Origin: Lepidurus packardi
Taxonomy: Eukaryota; Arthropoda; Branchiopoda; Notostraca; Triopsidae
Assembly: GCA_023053545.1 (NCBI GenBank)
Contig: JAKZAN010000002.1
Span: forward strand, 1,844,375 to 1,908,374
Reading direction: 5' to 3'
DNA: 64,000 nucleotides
Positions 13,563-27,037 of the stretch are shown piece after piece. A program made the translations under genes and the position numbers. The number at the start of each line of letters is the position of its first letter. Position 1 is the first letter of the stretch. The notes beneath the pieces were generated by a model. It searched no databases and had not been told where the DNA came from. It saw only the letters and a list, made by a program, of their open reading frames with translations.

Positions 13563-14476
13563 CTATTCATCATCGTCATCAAGGACGTCTGTGGCATCCA
13601 AATCCAAGTCATCCAAGTCTTGGAACAAAGATTCGTCAACCTTGATTGCTTCACCACCTAAAATACAACTTAATTTCTTTCAAAGATACTTTACTTAGAT
13701 ATAAAATCTCACCTTCTTCCAAGAACTTCAGATCGGAGTCAATAAGGGACTTATCGCGCATGAAAAGCTCTCTGCCATTCAGCTTTTTCTCATTAATTTC
13801 CCTTTCAGGCTTCTTTAACGCATTCATTTCAGCTTCAAACTGCTCTTTCCATGACAAAAAATTCTCAATCGTGACTGGAGTGCCCACAAAGCGCACCTAC
13901 GACCAACCAAAGAGTATGAATCTTATTAAAAATGGTTAGAAATGAATGGTGAAAGTACCTTTTCCGCTTCTTCAGCTGCTAACCTCTGTCGTTCAACTTC
14001 TTCCTCTCGGTTTTTCAATTCTTCTTCCCAAGCTACCGTGAGCCACTCACTGGCAGCAGACACCATCGTAAAAACCATCACCATGCCCAGACTTTCTTCT
14101 ATTTGAGTCTCTAAATGCTCTTTTAGCTTTTCGATCTGTTCATCGTCTAAGCCAACAGGCTCAATAATGTCAAACTCGGGAGGATCGTTGGGATACGTTG
14201 GTGTGTAGGTTACTTCCAACTGGCAAGAATAACCTTCTTCTTCTTCTTCATTATAGCCTTCTGACTTTAAATCAACTGTAAAGCGATGATACGGCTCTTC
14301 TTCCAATACTAAACAAACGGAATACAACTTTATGTTTATTCTCAAGATCTAGAAAACCCCAGCAACAATTAATTGAAAACTGAAATAAAATGCTACTTAC
14401 TAGTTATTTCATCAGGATAAATTGATTGTAGGGTGAAAATTTCTCCTATTTGCTCTTCTTTATATTCGTCCGTCAT
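13563..14476 (-). CDS. RWDD1: RWD domain-containing protein 1
   Basis: Partner of DRG2/DFRP2-type GTPases in translation. Exons 14476-14401, 14308-13959, 13896-13713, 13657-13563 join in frame to 234 residues (human 243). The start MTDEYKEEQIGEIFTLQSIY leads into the RWD domain with the signature YPNDPPEF; the second half is a Lys/Glu-rich coiled region (EELKNREEEVERQRLAAEEA) and the DFRP C-terminal part with PVTIENFLSWKEQFEAEMN. The tail is acidic and ends DVLDDDDE. The gene lies 289 bp upstream of the DCN1-like gene on the same strand; no functional link is known. Confidence 0.94.
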
Positions 14477-17400
14477 GTTACTAAACTTTCAGGTCCAGTT
14501 AATAACTATTTAACTCTTTATAAAACACTGGAGCTAAAAAGTCAAAAAGCAGGCAACCAACATGTTTGGGTTGGTGCTGCTGTCAAGCGGTTTACCTCCT
14601 TCACTAATTTCCCACCGCGCACTATTGGAATATCTGAAAACACTACTCATTCCAAAACATTCCTTTATTTACGCATATATTCATTCGATAAATGAACTTC
14701 TTAAATAAAAACATACTTTCAACTATAAAAGTAATGTAAGACAAGTACAAGCATTTGAAATATTTGAAAAAAATACTAAGAAGCGTTTTAAAATTGGCGA
14801 AGACTAATGAAGAAGGGTGAAGACCAATTGCGGTGAAAATTAATCAATGTAGCTTCAAATCTTAATTCCGAATTACTATAGAGAGACGCGTACATAACCG
14901 AAAGAAGCTATAAATGCAAAATTGCTTTCCCCTGTCAAAATCGAGTTTAATTTATTTTAACAATGGTTTCAAATTGGAATCCGTTCATTGGAGTATATTC
15001 GTGTTTCATAATCAGGATTAGTGTAACCCACAGACACAGTTGTATACTGAAAAAGCAATTTGCATTGTGTTTCCAATAGCTACACAGCTTTTTCCTCGCA
15101 ACGATGGCCGGCCGTAACAGAGAGCAAAATCCAAAATCGATATGAGTGCTAAAGGGGATGAAAAAAGCGCTTCTCCACTCCATTATGGGCAGCTATTGTC
15201 TTCCCAGCTGTTGCAAAGCGTTGCAGAGTAGCCTCTCGCCTGGTGAGAAAGATCCCCATCAAACCAAACGCTGCAACATATACCACAAAACTCCGGATCG
15301 GATCTGAAGTAAATAACTTGAGCTGCCACTTTCGCCCCATTCGTTAGAAACAAGCTTTTTGGATAGGACTGGATCAATGGGTGTAGGATGTATACAGTAC
15401 ATAGTTACAGTAGGAAAACTTGCATATTTACTTCGACCTCGAGCACCTTGATGTTGGTTTGCCGGTAGCGAAACGCTCTTGTGTGGTGCTATATACATAT
15501 ATTACCTCGGTCGCTTTTCGCCATCTCTTCTTCGTCTCGCTTAAAAGGGACTCGTGGTCGTATATCCCCCACTCTTCTCGCTTAGTATCTTGACCATAAA
15601 ACCGCCCCAACGTAAACGACTCGGCTCTTTGCTCCTTTGTCGTTGGCTGGGAAAGCAAAAGCAGGCTGTGTGTTTTCCCGCCCTTTTGTTGCCAACGCAA
15701 TACCAAGGATTTCCAGGTGGAGGTTGTAGTTCCAAGCATCCGGACATCGCTTTACGGAGACGCCACAAGGCCTTAAATGTCTTTTCCCGCGGGCGTAAAG
15801 CTTCTTCACCCCAGAGGGAAGCAATCAATGAGTAAAATTCCCCAACCAGGTTCCCCGGAGGCGACCTAATGGCAGATTGACACGATATTTGCTCTCAAAC
15901 GCGCGTTAAGCAACGCCCGTTCTTTTTCCTTGTTACCCTTTTTAGACACAGTACATTCTCTTGCCCAAAACCCAGCTTCCAAGTTACTATGAAAGCAAAA
16001 CGCTATAAAAAGGGCCATTAAATAAGGAGGCAAAACTTTGGGTACTGTATTTTGAACTCGAAGCAAAAAGTAAGCAGAAAAAGGGTCAAAGTTATAATGA
16101 GCCTTAATTGTGTGAAGCTATAAAGTACTTACAAAAAGCCACGCCAGCGCTTTTTCCACGAGTGGGGGGAGCTTAAAATTGCTTCATTTTTTCTTCTTTG
16201 ATTTCGCTTTTTTTCTCCTATCTTTCTTGTGGGTTTACATTGATGTCTTAGACAGTTTGTTCCCTCAATCGCCTTTTTTATTTTTGGTTGTATAGCATGT
16301 TCGGGTATGTAATCTGTTCGGTTGACATGGACGATGATCTCATATCCACATCGTCCCCTAGTTAGTTGTTGTAAATTCATTGGGGCGTGTCTCCTTTGGG
16401 GTTCTTGATTCTCTTTCTTGCCTCACTCGCTCTGGCGTTTTCTTGCCGTCTCTATGTCGGTGATAGAGTGTGAAAGGCAGAGGCCGTGTAATCCGTCGAC
16501 GCTCGAAAGGCAAAGGACGTCGTGGGAATCGCACACCTGACCCTTTTTCTTCTGCCCATTACATGGTGCACCCCTCCCTCAAGGGTCTTCTGCTCCACAC
16601 ACTACAACCACCATCACAAAACCCTCCTCCCCGTAAAACCCCCGCGCTTTTGCTATTCAAGCCAAGGGAGACATACACGTAACACATAAGATTCATACGA
16701 CACACGTACACAAACGCAATATGCAGCAGCCAAGGGGATGATGGAATGATAACCTCTTGGCATGCAAGCTCTTTTCCTTTTCCCGTTTGCTTCCAGCAGC
16801 ACCCTTAATTCCCTTAACAGAAAATACAAAAAACGAGGCTCTTCCCCCTTCCACACAATCCTCTTTCCCTTCAGAAATCCTTGGAAATCTTCACAAAATT
16901 AATCCCCGAAAATACTTTCCTCGGCTTTTCAACATTACAAGATGCAATAAGTCGCCTTCCTCGTTTTGTGTTTTGTTCAGTTTCTGTTTTCCCCCGTTGC
17001 ATTGAACATGCATTGAACACGGTAAAAAGTTGTCAGCTTTTCAAGTCAGAACAGCACTGCTTTTAAGATTCGAGTTGAATACTTGAATAAGTATTTAGCA
17101 AAAATAGAAACCGATATTCCAAACCGATTTCAGTGTATACTGAAATCCAAAAACTATTTTAGCATAATTCGAAAAAAAAGTACATAGGGAAATGAATTAT
17201 AATCCACTTTCCTTTGTGATTGTTTAATAAACGAATCAAGTTAGTTTGAACCACAATTCAAACTAAATTGCCAATAGCGTGCAAATTAATTTCGGATAAA
17301 AAAATAAAACTAAATTCAAAGTCAGTGCTCCGTAAGAACTTACCTTACATTCACAAACAACATTTAAACTTCTTCAGTAACTTCGAACCAAATTGTAATA

Positions 17401-20400
17401 ATATGAATTGTATTCGAAGGTACATTACAAAAAATCTTTTTCCTACATTTAAATTCCATCTCTATGTCATTGAACTTGAAACCACAACTCCGAAATCCAA
17501 TACCGTCACTAGCCCAATCCGATACGGTCAAACGCGTTAAAGTTACCTCATCATTCAAAGGCTATTGTCTGTAAAAGCACTTTGTAAACAAATCCTTTTC
17601 AACACGAAACTACTTCCAACTCGCCAAACTCTCCTGTTCTTTTCCATATTATCCTGCAAACTCAATCATGATGTCCTTCCGCTGAAAAAATTATTTTAAA
17701 AAATCCCTCTATTTTATCCCCCAAATCTTATTCAATATCTTTACGTTCCGATGACCAAACGGGGGGCCTTACTTTTCCTTCTTGGGATGTCCTCAAAGGG
17801 GAGACAAGGCGCAAGCCGTTAGCGCGGGTCACTGCGATTGGGCAACGTTCGTCTTTGCTGCCGACATTCCAAGCTGGTAGGGGGCGGAGTTTCTCTCCTT
17901 TTTAGCGGGGGCTGAGGGTTACCACCTTCACGTAAAGAAGAAATGGCGGACGACATTTTGGCTCTTTGCAACCCCACCCACTTACCAGCCAACCCAACAC
18001 TCTTTTTTCTCCGCCACCCCCTTTCTCACTCCTTCCCCATCTTATTCACTGTCTTTTTTCTTTCCTCGCTTGCCCGGAGGGCAAATCTTCTCGACATTCG
18101 CCTAAATGGGCGGCGGGTTGAGACGCTCGAGGCGTTTCAGCTGGCCAGGTTCGCACGGCCTTTTGTGGCCACGAAAATCCCAAGTCACCGCCTTCTCCGC
18201 GCGGCTCCTATAGACTTTTGCGAACTTGGAAACTTGACAGACCCACTTTTGGAAATTTCTTTTGTAAACTACTTTTAACAAAATCCCCCAAAAGCCTTTG
18301 CAACATCGAACTTGGAAATAACCTCCCCTCTTTCCTCCCTAACAAAAACGCGCCTGACCATAAAAACTTAAAAATCAGAACCCTAAAACGAAACAAAAAA
18401 GGAAGTCAGACTAATATTCTCAAACAAGAATTACAAATTAACATTGAATCATTTTTCATTATATTTAGTATTATTTTTTGCTGCTGCGCTATTTTTGTTT
18501 TTCGCTTTTGAGAGCGAAGCAGATATTAAAAAAGACCATTGCAGTTTAATTTTTCCCGACAAAAAAAGGCAACTTCGGCAACAGACAGTCCCACGCGTGC
18601 TTACAAGCTCAACAATTAAACGCCATTAATATGTGCAGCTTTCATGTGAAATTCGTTCCAGATAAACCTTTAAATCGTACACTTGAAGAGGAAGTGCAGT
18701 AAAGGAAAGGAAGCGAAACCCACTTTTTGCCGCGAGCGATTCCAAACTTGCGTAATATAACATCCCACCGTTTCTACGCCTGTCCAAGAGGTCTAATAAT
18801 CGTGGCCGCTGGAGGGTGCCTCAGCAGGTAATTAGCAGTCAAAACGGCGCTTTCCCACACCACTTTTCTCTTTAAACCTTAGATATCCACAGACAGCGCA
18901 GTTCTAACCAAACTTATACCTGGGTTGTCTCTCATTAAATTTCATGTCTCCAAATCACGTTTGATTGTAGGCCTGATTGCTTCGCATAAACCAAAACTTT
19001 GCTCTACCCCAAAATCCGAGATTTCTACTTCTATATATTCCCTTTATTTCTCTGTCTCTTTCATTTTCTCTTCATCTCAGAGTTTGGGAATCTCTCAGCA
19101 CTTTTTTTGGCGCCTAGCCTTTTCTCTCTCCCAAAAAGCGCGTTTGGCACCTGGAGCGTTGGGCAGGAGGGTGCAAATCTATGACCCTTGCCCTCAGGGC
19201 TCTACAATAAACGGCATCGAGTCTGAATCGACCCGGGGGGCAACAAGATGAGATGGGGGGCCGGGAAATCGAGTCCATTTTCTGCAGGTACTTCATTTCC
19301 TCGTTTTTTTCCTTACTGATTCACACCAGCTTGGAAAGCTTTACACCTTATAGCTTTTATCGATGGACCAAAAAGCTATAAAACTGGCTCTTTCTTGTTT
19401 TTATTTTCTATTTCCTAGCCTCCAGACAACTTGTATCCACTTTATCAATTTTATCTATGAGCCTCGTAGATTCTAACCACAGTATTTGGTTTAATCTATA
19501 TACAATGTGATTCTAACGTTCGATAATCATTTGTATATCTGTAACGTTTTCGTGCTTAGGCTAAGACGGACTCTATTCAGTGTAACCAACATCAATATAT
19601 ACAACAGAGGATATAGCAAAGGACAAGGTCAAACTACTATGAAGGACATGCCAATCAAACCCTACGGTTAGGTCACATACCACTACAGCTACCAAAGGCA
19701 CTCTTACATATTTGCCTATTGTCTCAACAGAAAACTTAAAGAAATTTCAACTTTTTAGACAAAAGGTGAATAAATAAATGGTTAAATATAAATATTTTAC
19801 TGAAAATAAACAAATAAAACTAGTTTATTCCATTACAGTAAATCGTGAGCAGACAAAGACGAAGAAGATGCTGTTGCTCCGGCAGCTACAATGGAAATCT
19901 TTTAATGGATTCTTTAAACACTTTTCCATTTGGGGAGCAAACATAAAAGTTGTTTGGATTCGACTAATCGACAAATGTTCCTTTCCTTCTATGCATTTAT
20001 TTAATTTTTTTTTATTTCCCCGCCAATGCTGGCGACGGAAAAGGCAATAGAAATAATGCCTTTAGCCTCAATCTTTTTCTCGGGGTTCTTGACAAATAAG
20101 AGAGCTCGATACACACCCTTCAGAGCCACCTTTTTGGATATTCATGGACACGTTGAAGGGATTTTTCTGAAAAGCCACACCTTGCCAGTGCCGCCATTTT
20201 TCTTTCCCGCCCAAAAGAAAATCCCAAAGCAAACGACACTTCCTTTGGCGTCAACGACATCATCTTTCCTTCCTATCTTTTTCATTTTTTTTTGCTCCTT
20301 CTTTGGAAACGAAATCCCCCCAGGAAAACACATTAGCTATGTAAAAAGCAGCTTTGTCACATCTCTAGTTCTCTCAATCTATTTGTGTGGAACTTACAAA

Positions 20401-23235
20401 GAATCAAGAATCCTAGAAAACAGCTGTCAAGGGGAACGGGAGTGGGGATAAAAATTGAGCTCAATACGGCATATGAGCTTCCTAAATAGATTGTGTGGAG
20501 ACCATGTCAGACCGATTACATCCTCTTAACCCTCCGTGGCTAATTGAATAGATCGCACTACACACTTAACTGTATAGAATTTCCCGACTCTATGACTCCC
20601 TCCGACCTACCGACGAGAGTAACTTATTGTGGCAGGGGGAAAAGAGGGGGAAAGGGGGTCGAGTGGGTGGTCTATCTATAGAAGAGGAACGACTAGAAGT
20701 AAAAGGTCGTTTTTGACCCTAAAAGTAGCCCCGAGAGGGTAATGGGGAGGGTAGGTAAGGTATCTACGTGTAAGTATAAGAGCCGAGTTAATAGAGACCG
20801 TGTGACTTTACAAGTTGCAACGCACGTGTTCTCATTTGCTAGTGTAGACCCTCTTGATTGACACCCTATGTCCATGGCTTCGCTTCCAACCCTTTTGTGT
20901 ATTGCCCCGACACCAAAACGAGAAGCTTAACTCGGAATTGCTTTTCGGAAAGTTTTGGCGATCATGCGATCAACAGTGTGTCGTGTCAACTGTCGTACGT
21001 ATGGAGAAAAAAATCATTGTTAGATAGTATTTCTTTTTTAATGTTTGGAGAGAAAATTTTTGTTTAATCCTTCAAACGTGATTCTTTTACAATTTTAGCA
21101 AGTGAAATTAATGGTTTTCATAAGATTTTTTGAGGAAGAGGAAGAGGCCTTACTGCCTTGTAATCCCTTCATGTTAATCCTATTTGCGGACCTAAGTCCT
21201 TTTGTAAGAGCAGCGATTAACCCTCCCTCTTCCTTTAGAACTGTTAGCGTGTGCGAATAACAAGGGGGTAAGGGGGTTAAAAGTGTGCCGAGTAAAGGGG
21301 GGGGGGGGAGGTGTTAGCACAAGAGCATCAGAAACACACGACCTGACACGGTCATGTCAACAAAAACGCATTTGCATCTACTCTAAAACCATGTTGTTCT
21401 AACCTCTTGCCCTCTGCCTATCATTTTTAATTGCGGAAATCTACTCAATTATCCGTGATTCGCCGTGCATCATCTTGACTTGAAAGACCTTTAGCAATGG
21501 ACATTGACGTTCAAGGTAGAAACTAATATTTGAATAAACGATTCTGCAAATTAGTTGACACATTAGCCTGAAATCACTTTACAATTGCCCGTTTGACTGA
21601 AATACGCTATTCTGGAAAGTAAGAAGTCGTAAACTTCATCTTATGACATGATTACCGAAAAGTGCATTTTTGTATACTCTTATTCTATTATACGTTTGAT
21701 TCTACGATATGATTCCATAATAAGTTTGATTCTACCGTACGATAACGAGTGATTCTGAGCGGTACTACGAAGCGAGATCATTGATTCTTGCTAAAAAGAA
21801 ACTTTGGAAATCAGTAATGATTCGACATGCTTCAGCATTAAGTCGACAGTCGCCACTTGAACTGAATCTAAAGTGTACAAAATGACGAAAACCGTCGATT
21901 TTTTTTAATCTTTCAAAGATTCATTTAGTACAATGTACATCTTGATCCACCATCAAGAATCGTGATCCTATTTGCAGCGACCTGTGCGAAATTACAACCT
22001 TTCTTAGCTTGACTAGAAAATCATTGATTCAGCATCAAGCTACTGATGTTAATTTTTATAAATTACTCTAAACTGCTCAAATTTCAAAAAAATTTAATGA
22101 AATACAGTTTTCAAAATCGCATTTCAATTAAGAATTTAAAGTATAATTTTCAGACTCCATTAAGGTTTTAGTAAGGTTACAGTAAGGGATTTACACACGG
22201 ATACTAAACATAATGTCGTCTCTAAAGTCCTTTTTTAACGCCAAAAAGGGCCTAAAAGAACTCAAGGAGCTGGATTTGGCTTAAAGGGGCCCTCCAGAAA
22301 TTGCAGCAATTGATCACGTAAAAGCAACATCGATGAGCCAACAGTCCTTTTCGGGTTTCGGAGAGTTCCGTATTCGTCTTGTATCAAGTGTACCAAGTCT
22401 CTACACGTGTATATTATGTACCTAAGCTTTTGCCTTGTTAGCTAACGCAGGGAACAGGAGCCGGGTTAGGGTGAAAAGGGAGCGCTATACTTGATCGACA
22501 AGTAAATACTCTGATTCCGCTTTCTGCTTTCTAAACCAAAGCGAGTAAAGCGAGCAAAGCAGGCAAAGTCCCCAAGAATCATACTTATAGGTCAACTCGA
22601 GTTTAAGTCCTCCGATGGGTTCCTTGCTACTCTACACGAATGAAGCGATCGATATAAACTTAATACTTCAAACGACTTGAACAACTTTCTTCCTATATAA
22701 CTTGCTCAAATGCTCCACAGCCATAGGATCCCTCTATATTTACTTCCTATTACGCAATGATTCGCCAAGGGTATCTACCTCCTACCCCTCACGGAAGTTT
22801 CCCGTTTTGGGTCCATTTTTGTTTCCAAAAGGGGGACCCGAAAACTCGTTTAAGGAGCACAGTAAGGGGGCACTGCTGGTGCTGGGGAAAAGATCAAGTC
22901 GTCGTTAAGAAAAAAGGGGGAGTTTATGAATCCCTTCTCAATGCCAGTTGGGGAGTTCCAGATGAAGACTAATATGGCCGTCGCAACACCAAGAGATGAA
23001 GCGGCAAAGCAAAAGGGGGTGTTTGGTGAGGAGGCGAACAGGGATGAGGGAGGAGGAGAGTCATCTTTACACCTGGATCTTTCCCATGCTCCCCGAAACT
23101 GCATCCCTTGGCATCAGCACACAGCAGCCATAGAGCCACAGCATCCCGAGCCAGCCGAAGAGGGTTCGTAATGATCTGTCACCCCACCCTCTCTTTCTAG
23201 CCGTGCAGAGACCCCTCCCTGCTTTATCACGTGTT
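14477..23235. other. 8.7-kb gene desert upstream of dsf
   Basis: I find no exon with recognisable protein similarity on either strand. Three stretches are richer in G+C than their surroundings: 15430-15850, 17750-18240 (with a GC-box-like gggggcggag at 17879) and 22800-23200. A poly-G run of 12 lies at 21297-21308. TGATTC occurs six times at 21697-21823. Several ORFs of 60-140 codons (for example 17943-18278, 20026-20451, and 15828-15541 on the minus strand) have biased composition and no domain. The likely role is 5' regulatory DNA and distal 5' UTR of dsf, which is inference from position. Confidence 0.45.
21297..21308 (+). repeat. poly-G tract
   Basis: 12 G in a row in the desert upstream of dsf, inside a purine-rich strand (21240-21310). 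Confidence 0.9.
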
Positions 23236-23245
23236 CTATATAAGC
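23236..23245 (+). promoter_or_regulatory. probable TATA box of dsf
   Basis: CTATATAAGC at 23236-23245 is followed about 30 bp downstream by a pyrimidine-rich start region (ctctctcacatctcactcag). It lies 280 bp upstream of the first dsf ATG. The spacing is right for a core promoter starting transcription near 23270. Confidence 0.6.
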
Positions 23246-23518
23246 AGGGTCATGGCTCGATTGGCTCTCTCACATCTCACTCAGCTTCTTAGCTAACCTC
23301 ACTGTGATCAAAGATCCCGGTGACTTTGTTTGAAAACCAAACCACTTTTCGGGAGCAAGAAGGACAACATCGAAAGTTCCAGTGACACAGTCCTGACGTT
23401 TGAAAAGTTAGAAAGGAGAAATAAAATTGAGACCGAAATCAGTGATCAGTTATTCTTGAGAATCAGTGGACTCGTAATCATCACGGACCCGAAAACGAGC
23501 CCGGAACGACCCCGCAGA

Positions 23519-25991
23519 ATGGGTACGGGTAAGTTTTGCAACTGTCTTGAACCGTGTCCTCATAATCGCGCATTACTTCCCAGTGAGTTCAGTGATTATT
23601 ATAAGAATTGTGTGTTGTTTTTTGATAGGGGATCGCTTGCTAGACATTCCATGTAAGGTGTGTGGAGATCGGAGTTCCGGCAAGCACTATGGGATATTTA
23701 GCTGCGACGGTAAGAATCGTTGATTCTATTTCTACAGCAGTTTGATGGGGGAGGAAATCACAGGAGAAAGTTTTAGGTTGCTCCGGGTTTTTCAAGCGGA
23801 GTATTCACCGCAATCGCGTGTACACCTGCAAAGCCCAAGGCGAGTTGAAAGGGTGTTGTCCGATCGACAAGACTCACCGGAATCAATGCCGAGCTTGTCG
23901 ACTCAACAAATGCTTCGCCGCCAATATGAACAAAGATGGTAAGTTAGGCCACTTTCTTCTTGTCCAATGCAGCAATTCCCTTCTTACATAAGTTGGCCGT
24001 CGTTAAAAGTCAGACAACCTATCCGCTGAGCAGAGCGATTCTTATTGCTACGAACTCATTCGACGAGCGCATGGCTTTACGCAAAGAATGTTTAACGGCG
24101 AACGGTGGTTGGCTGACTTTTCCCCCCTGACTTCCCAGCTTCTGACCCTTTCTGCAGCCAATCCCCAGTCATCGCTGCAGTAATAATTTCCTGCTGCTCC
24201 CCCCTAAGCTCTTCTGAAAACTCTTAACAGAAAGACCAACCCCTTTACTTTCACGCTAACCAAGCAGGATTTTGAGGTTGAAGTGTCCCGCTTTTCAACC
24301 AGATTTATTCTCCTAAAGTACCGGGAATTGCTGCAGTAATTTTTTATGACTATGGATAAGCATACAAAGTTCCCCAAATTCGTACGTTTCATTACTGCCT
24401 TGTGCGTTACAGCAGTGCAACACGAACGAGGACCTCGTAAGTCACGACTCAAAGATCCTCGCACTCTGGAATCACTGAATCACCACGTAGCACCCGACAG
24501 AAACAAAGGCTTGTCCTCGGCCCTAAGTACCCTCAACGACCGCCTCAGCACTTCACAACCTTCCACCCAACCCACCCAAACCGTCACCACCCTTTCCACC
24601 CACCGCGACCTGTTTCCCAGTACTACCGGTAATTCTTCCTTCCCGACCGGTACCCCGTTTTTCCTACCCCCTTACCACACCTTTTTTCCGGCCTTAACCG
24701 CTTCCAACGACAAATCCGCAGTAATTACTACCTATTTCTCTTCAATTTTTCTCCACGGAGAAATTAACCAAACGGTTATCAGCAGGAGCTATGGAACGTG
24801 CGGTTAAATCTGCTGGAGCAGCCAACGGATCGACTACCCATTTTTCACCCCATTCCGCTGCCCTTATCCCTAACGGCAAGCTACGAAATGCTGCAGGTAT
24901 GTAACGAAAAGCAGTGCCGTGCAACAGTCGAAGGAGACAAAAGAAGAACAAAAAGAACAGAAGAAAGCCTTTGGTTTATTGATCCAACTGTTTCTGTTTC
25001 CTCTCTCTAATTCTTGCGGTGGCTCTGTGGCATGTGGCATGACTCTTTTTCTTCCCTTCCATGTGCGATGTAATATTCCACCCTTTTCTAAAAACCTTGT
25101 GAGGCAGAAATTACGATGCCTTTTGTCTTTCCCAGGAAACGTCAGCTCGATTATTATTCATGGCTGTGCGCTGGGTACGCTGGTTAACCCCTTTCCAGAC
25201 CCTAAGTCGAGCAGATCAGGTAAATAAGTCCCCCCCCCCCCCCCCACACACACTCCCAACAACCTCTCACAAATATGCCCCGGCAAATCTGAGAAAAATT
25301 CCTCTTTCACACAGCTGTTGTTACTGCAAGAGTCCTGGAAAGAGTTATTCCTCCTCTACTTGGCGCAATGGGCGGCGCCATGGGACATCGGCGCCATCTT
25401 GGCCCCTCGAATCATGGCTGACGACCTGCTTGTCAGCACCGAAGTCAAAACTTTACAAGTAACAACCCAACAAACTTTAACAAATTAAAAGCAAAAAGAA
25501 AAAATAGCCGTAAATCTTCACCTTCTTCAAATTGTTATTAACTAATTCTAGTGGTTATTTTAGGAACTTATGGGAAGGTTCAGGCAATTATCACCAGACG
25601 CGAGCGAATGCGGCTGTTTAAAAGCTATCGTCATTTTCAAGCCTGGTAAAAACCCATCCTGTTCCTTTTATGGTGTTTAGATATTATTTATGGATTCCTT
25701 TGAATAAATTTATGGTAATTAGAAACGCCTGGTTTGAGTGTGGTACGACCAGTAGAAGCGTTACAAGACCAAGCTCAGTGTATCCTGGCGGATTATTTAC
25801 GACAACGTTATCCGCGGCAGTTAACCAGGTTTGGGCGGTTGCTCCTACTGCTGCCCTGTCTGCGTTTGATTCGCAGCAGTACGGTAGAGAACCTTTTCTT
25901 CCGGGACACCCTAGGTGACGTCCCAATCGTCCGAGTTTTGGCGGATATGTACCAAGCCGACGCCAGAACACCATTACCCACCATTTCTTGA
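23519..25991 (+). CDS. dsf: nuclear receptor dissatisfaction (NR2E family)
   Basis: Orphan nuclear receptor of the tailless/TLX group; in Drosophila dsf acts in neurons for sexual behaviour. Nine exons give 417 residues: 23519-23528, 23629-23709, 23777-23938, 24413-24720, 24783-24896, 25136-25219, 25315-25458, 25564-25645, 25723-25991. The start [20 protein letters not shown] and zinc fingers with P-box [11 protein letters not shown] and [14 protein letters not shown] match Dsf more closely than tailless, which has CAGFF. After the DBD comes [13 protein letters not shown], shared by NR2E members, then a Thr/Pro/Ser-rich hinge. The ligand-binding domain starts near [20 protein letters not shown] and ends with [11 protein letters not shown], an AF-2-like helix. 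The fourth exon must be spliced at 24720 (GCA|GTAATT) because reading on hits a stop; that join is my choice. The first coding exon is only 10 bases. Confidence 0.93.
25230..25245 (+). repeat. poly-C tract in dsf intron
   Basis: A run of 16 C starts 11 bases after the exon 6 donor and is followed by CACACACA. It sits just after the splice donor of the intron at 25220-25314. Confidence 0.9.
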
Positions 25992-27037
25992 GCTTAGAAC
26001 AAGCCCAGATTTTTGTGTTTTTATGCAAATGCGAAAAAAACTAAATGGTTTTAAAAACTTACGCCTCCAGTGCAATATTCTAGTCGTTGTTTTAAATCTT
26101 GGCTCAGCCTGAACCCCTCTACGGTTTTTTACCCCATCCCCTGACAAACCAACGAGATTCTAGTCATTTAGTGATGTTATTAAGTTTTTTGTAGGTACAT
26201 TTGTGTGTATGAAGATTGCTGTATATTGCGTTGATAAATGAACAAGTTCACACTCCTTCAATTAACTTGGGCAATTCCCTTACCACACAAAAAGAGTTGG
26301 AATGTAGGACATAACTTAGGGGTTTATATGCCCCCTTCGTATAACTAGAATGACAGCTGGGGGTGTGATAAAGCGATGATAAAGCTACCCACCAATTTCT
26401 CATATGAAAAAGTTGCGCTTAATTGACTCGTGAAATGCATGTGCTGAAAGTCGGAAATTATCCCCAAAACGACCCACAAACCAGGAACAGGAACTGCCTT
26501 AGGGCACGTCACATTGCTTTAATTGCCGAAATAGTATATAGAGTTTACTTTACAAGGTAAACTCTTGCCGAAACTTTCGAATTTAGCTTACAAGTTTAAA
26601 ATCGTCCAAGTCTATAGCATGCTAAATTCCTAATCCTTGAACGCTACGATAGCTATACAGTCTATAACTGCTAACAATTAATGTTGCAAAAGACCAAATT
26701 TTGTTGTGTCCAGCAGGCAACAATGAAAAGTAGCGCTCCCTGGTTTTGTTTCTGTGTCCAGTCCTTCCCATCCAAGGCAATATGTTCTGGCTACGGTTTT
26801 GTTCACACTGCAACCTCTCACGCCATCTGTGTTTGCTGCTATGAAGCAGGGAGGAGAGCTGTCAGTTCTAAAGCCCAAATCCATGACAAATCTACCTCGT
26901 TAAAAGCTTGTTGCAATCAGAATGACCTACGTCACCTAAAAAACAAAACCCCTCCGTAAACTGAAGGATGTTCTGTTGGTCCAAGTGTTTTATCTCTTTG
27001 CTGTAACCATTCAAGCCTTTTAGTAAACATTTAGAAA
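25992..27037. other. dsf 3' flank and STIMATE upstream region
   Basis: About 1 kb without a supported exon. The ORF at 26681-26959 (+) is Cys/Ser-rich and its minus-strand counterpart is equally open; neither resembles a known protein. Confidence 0.4.

Noticed and set aside
15541-15828. Overlapping minus-strand ORFs near 15.7 kb
   Set aside because: Several frames and both strands are open at once, as expected for G+C-richer non-coding DNA.
17943-18278. 111-codon ATG ORF in the desert
   Set aside because: Biased Leu/Phe/Arg composition and no domain; the reverse strand is also open in part.
24721-24807. Reading dsf exon 4 on without an intron
   Set aside because: The frame reaches a stop at once after GERAV-type sequence, while the spliced join leads directly into the ligand-binding domain.
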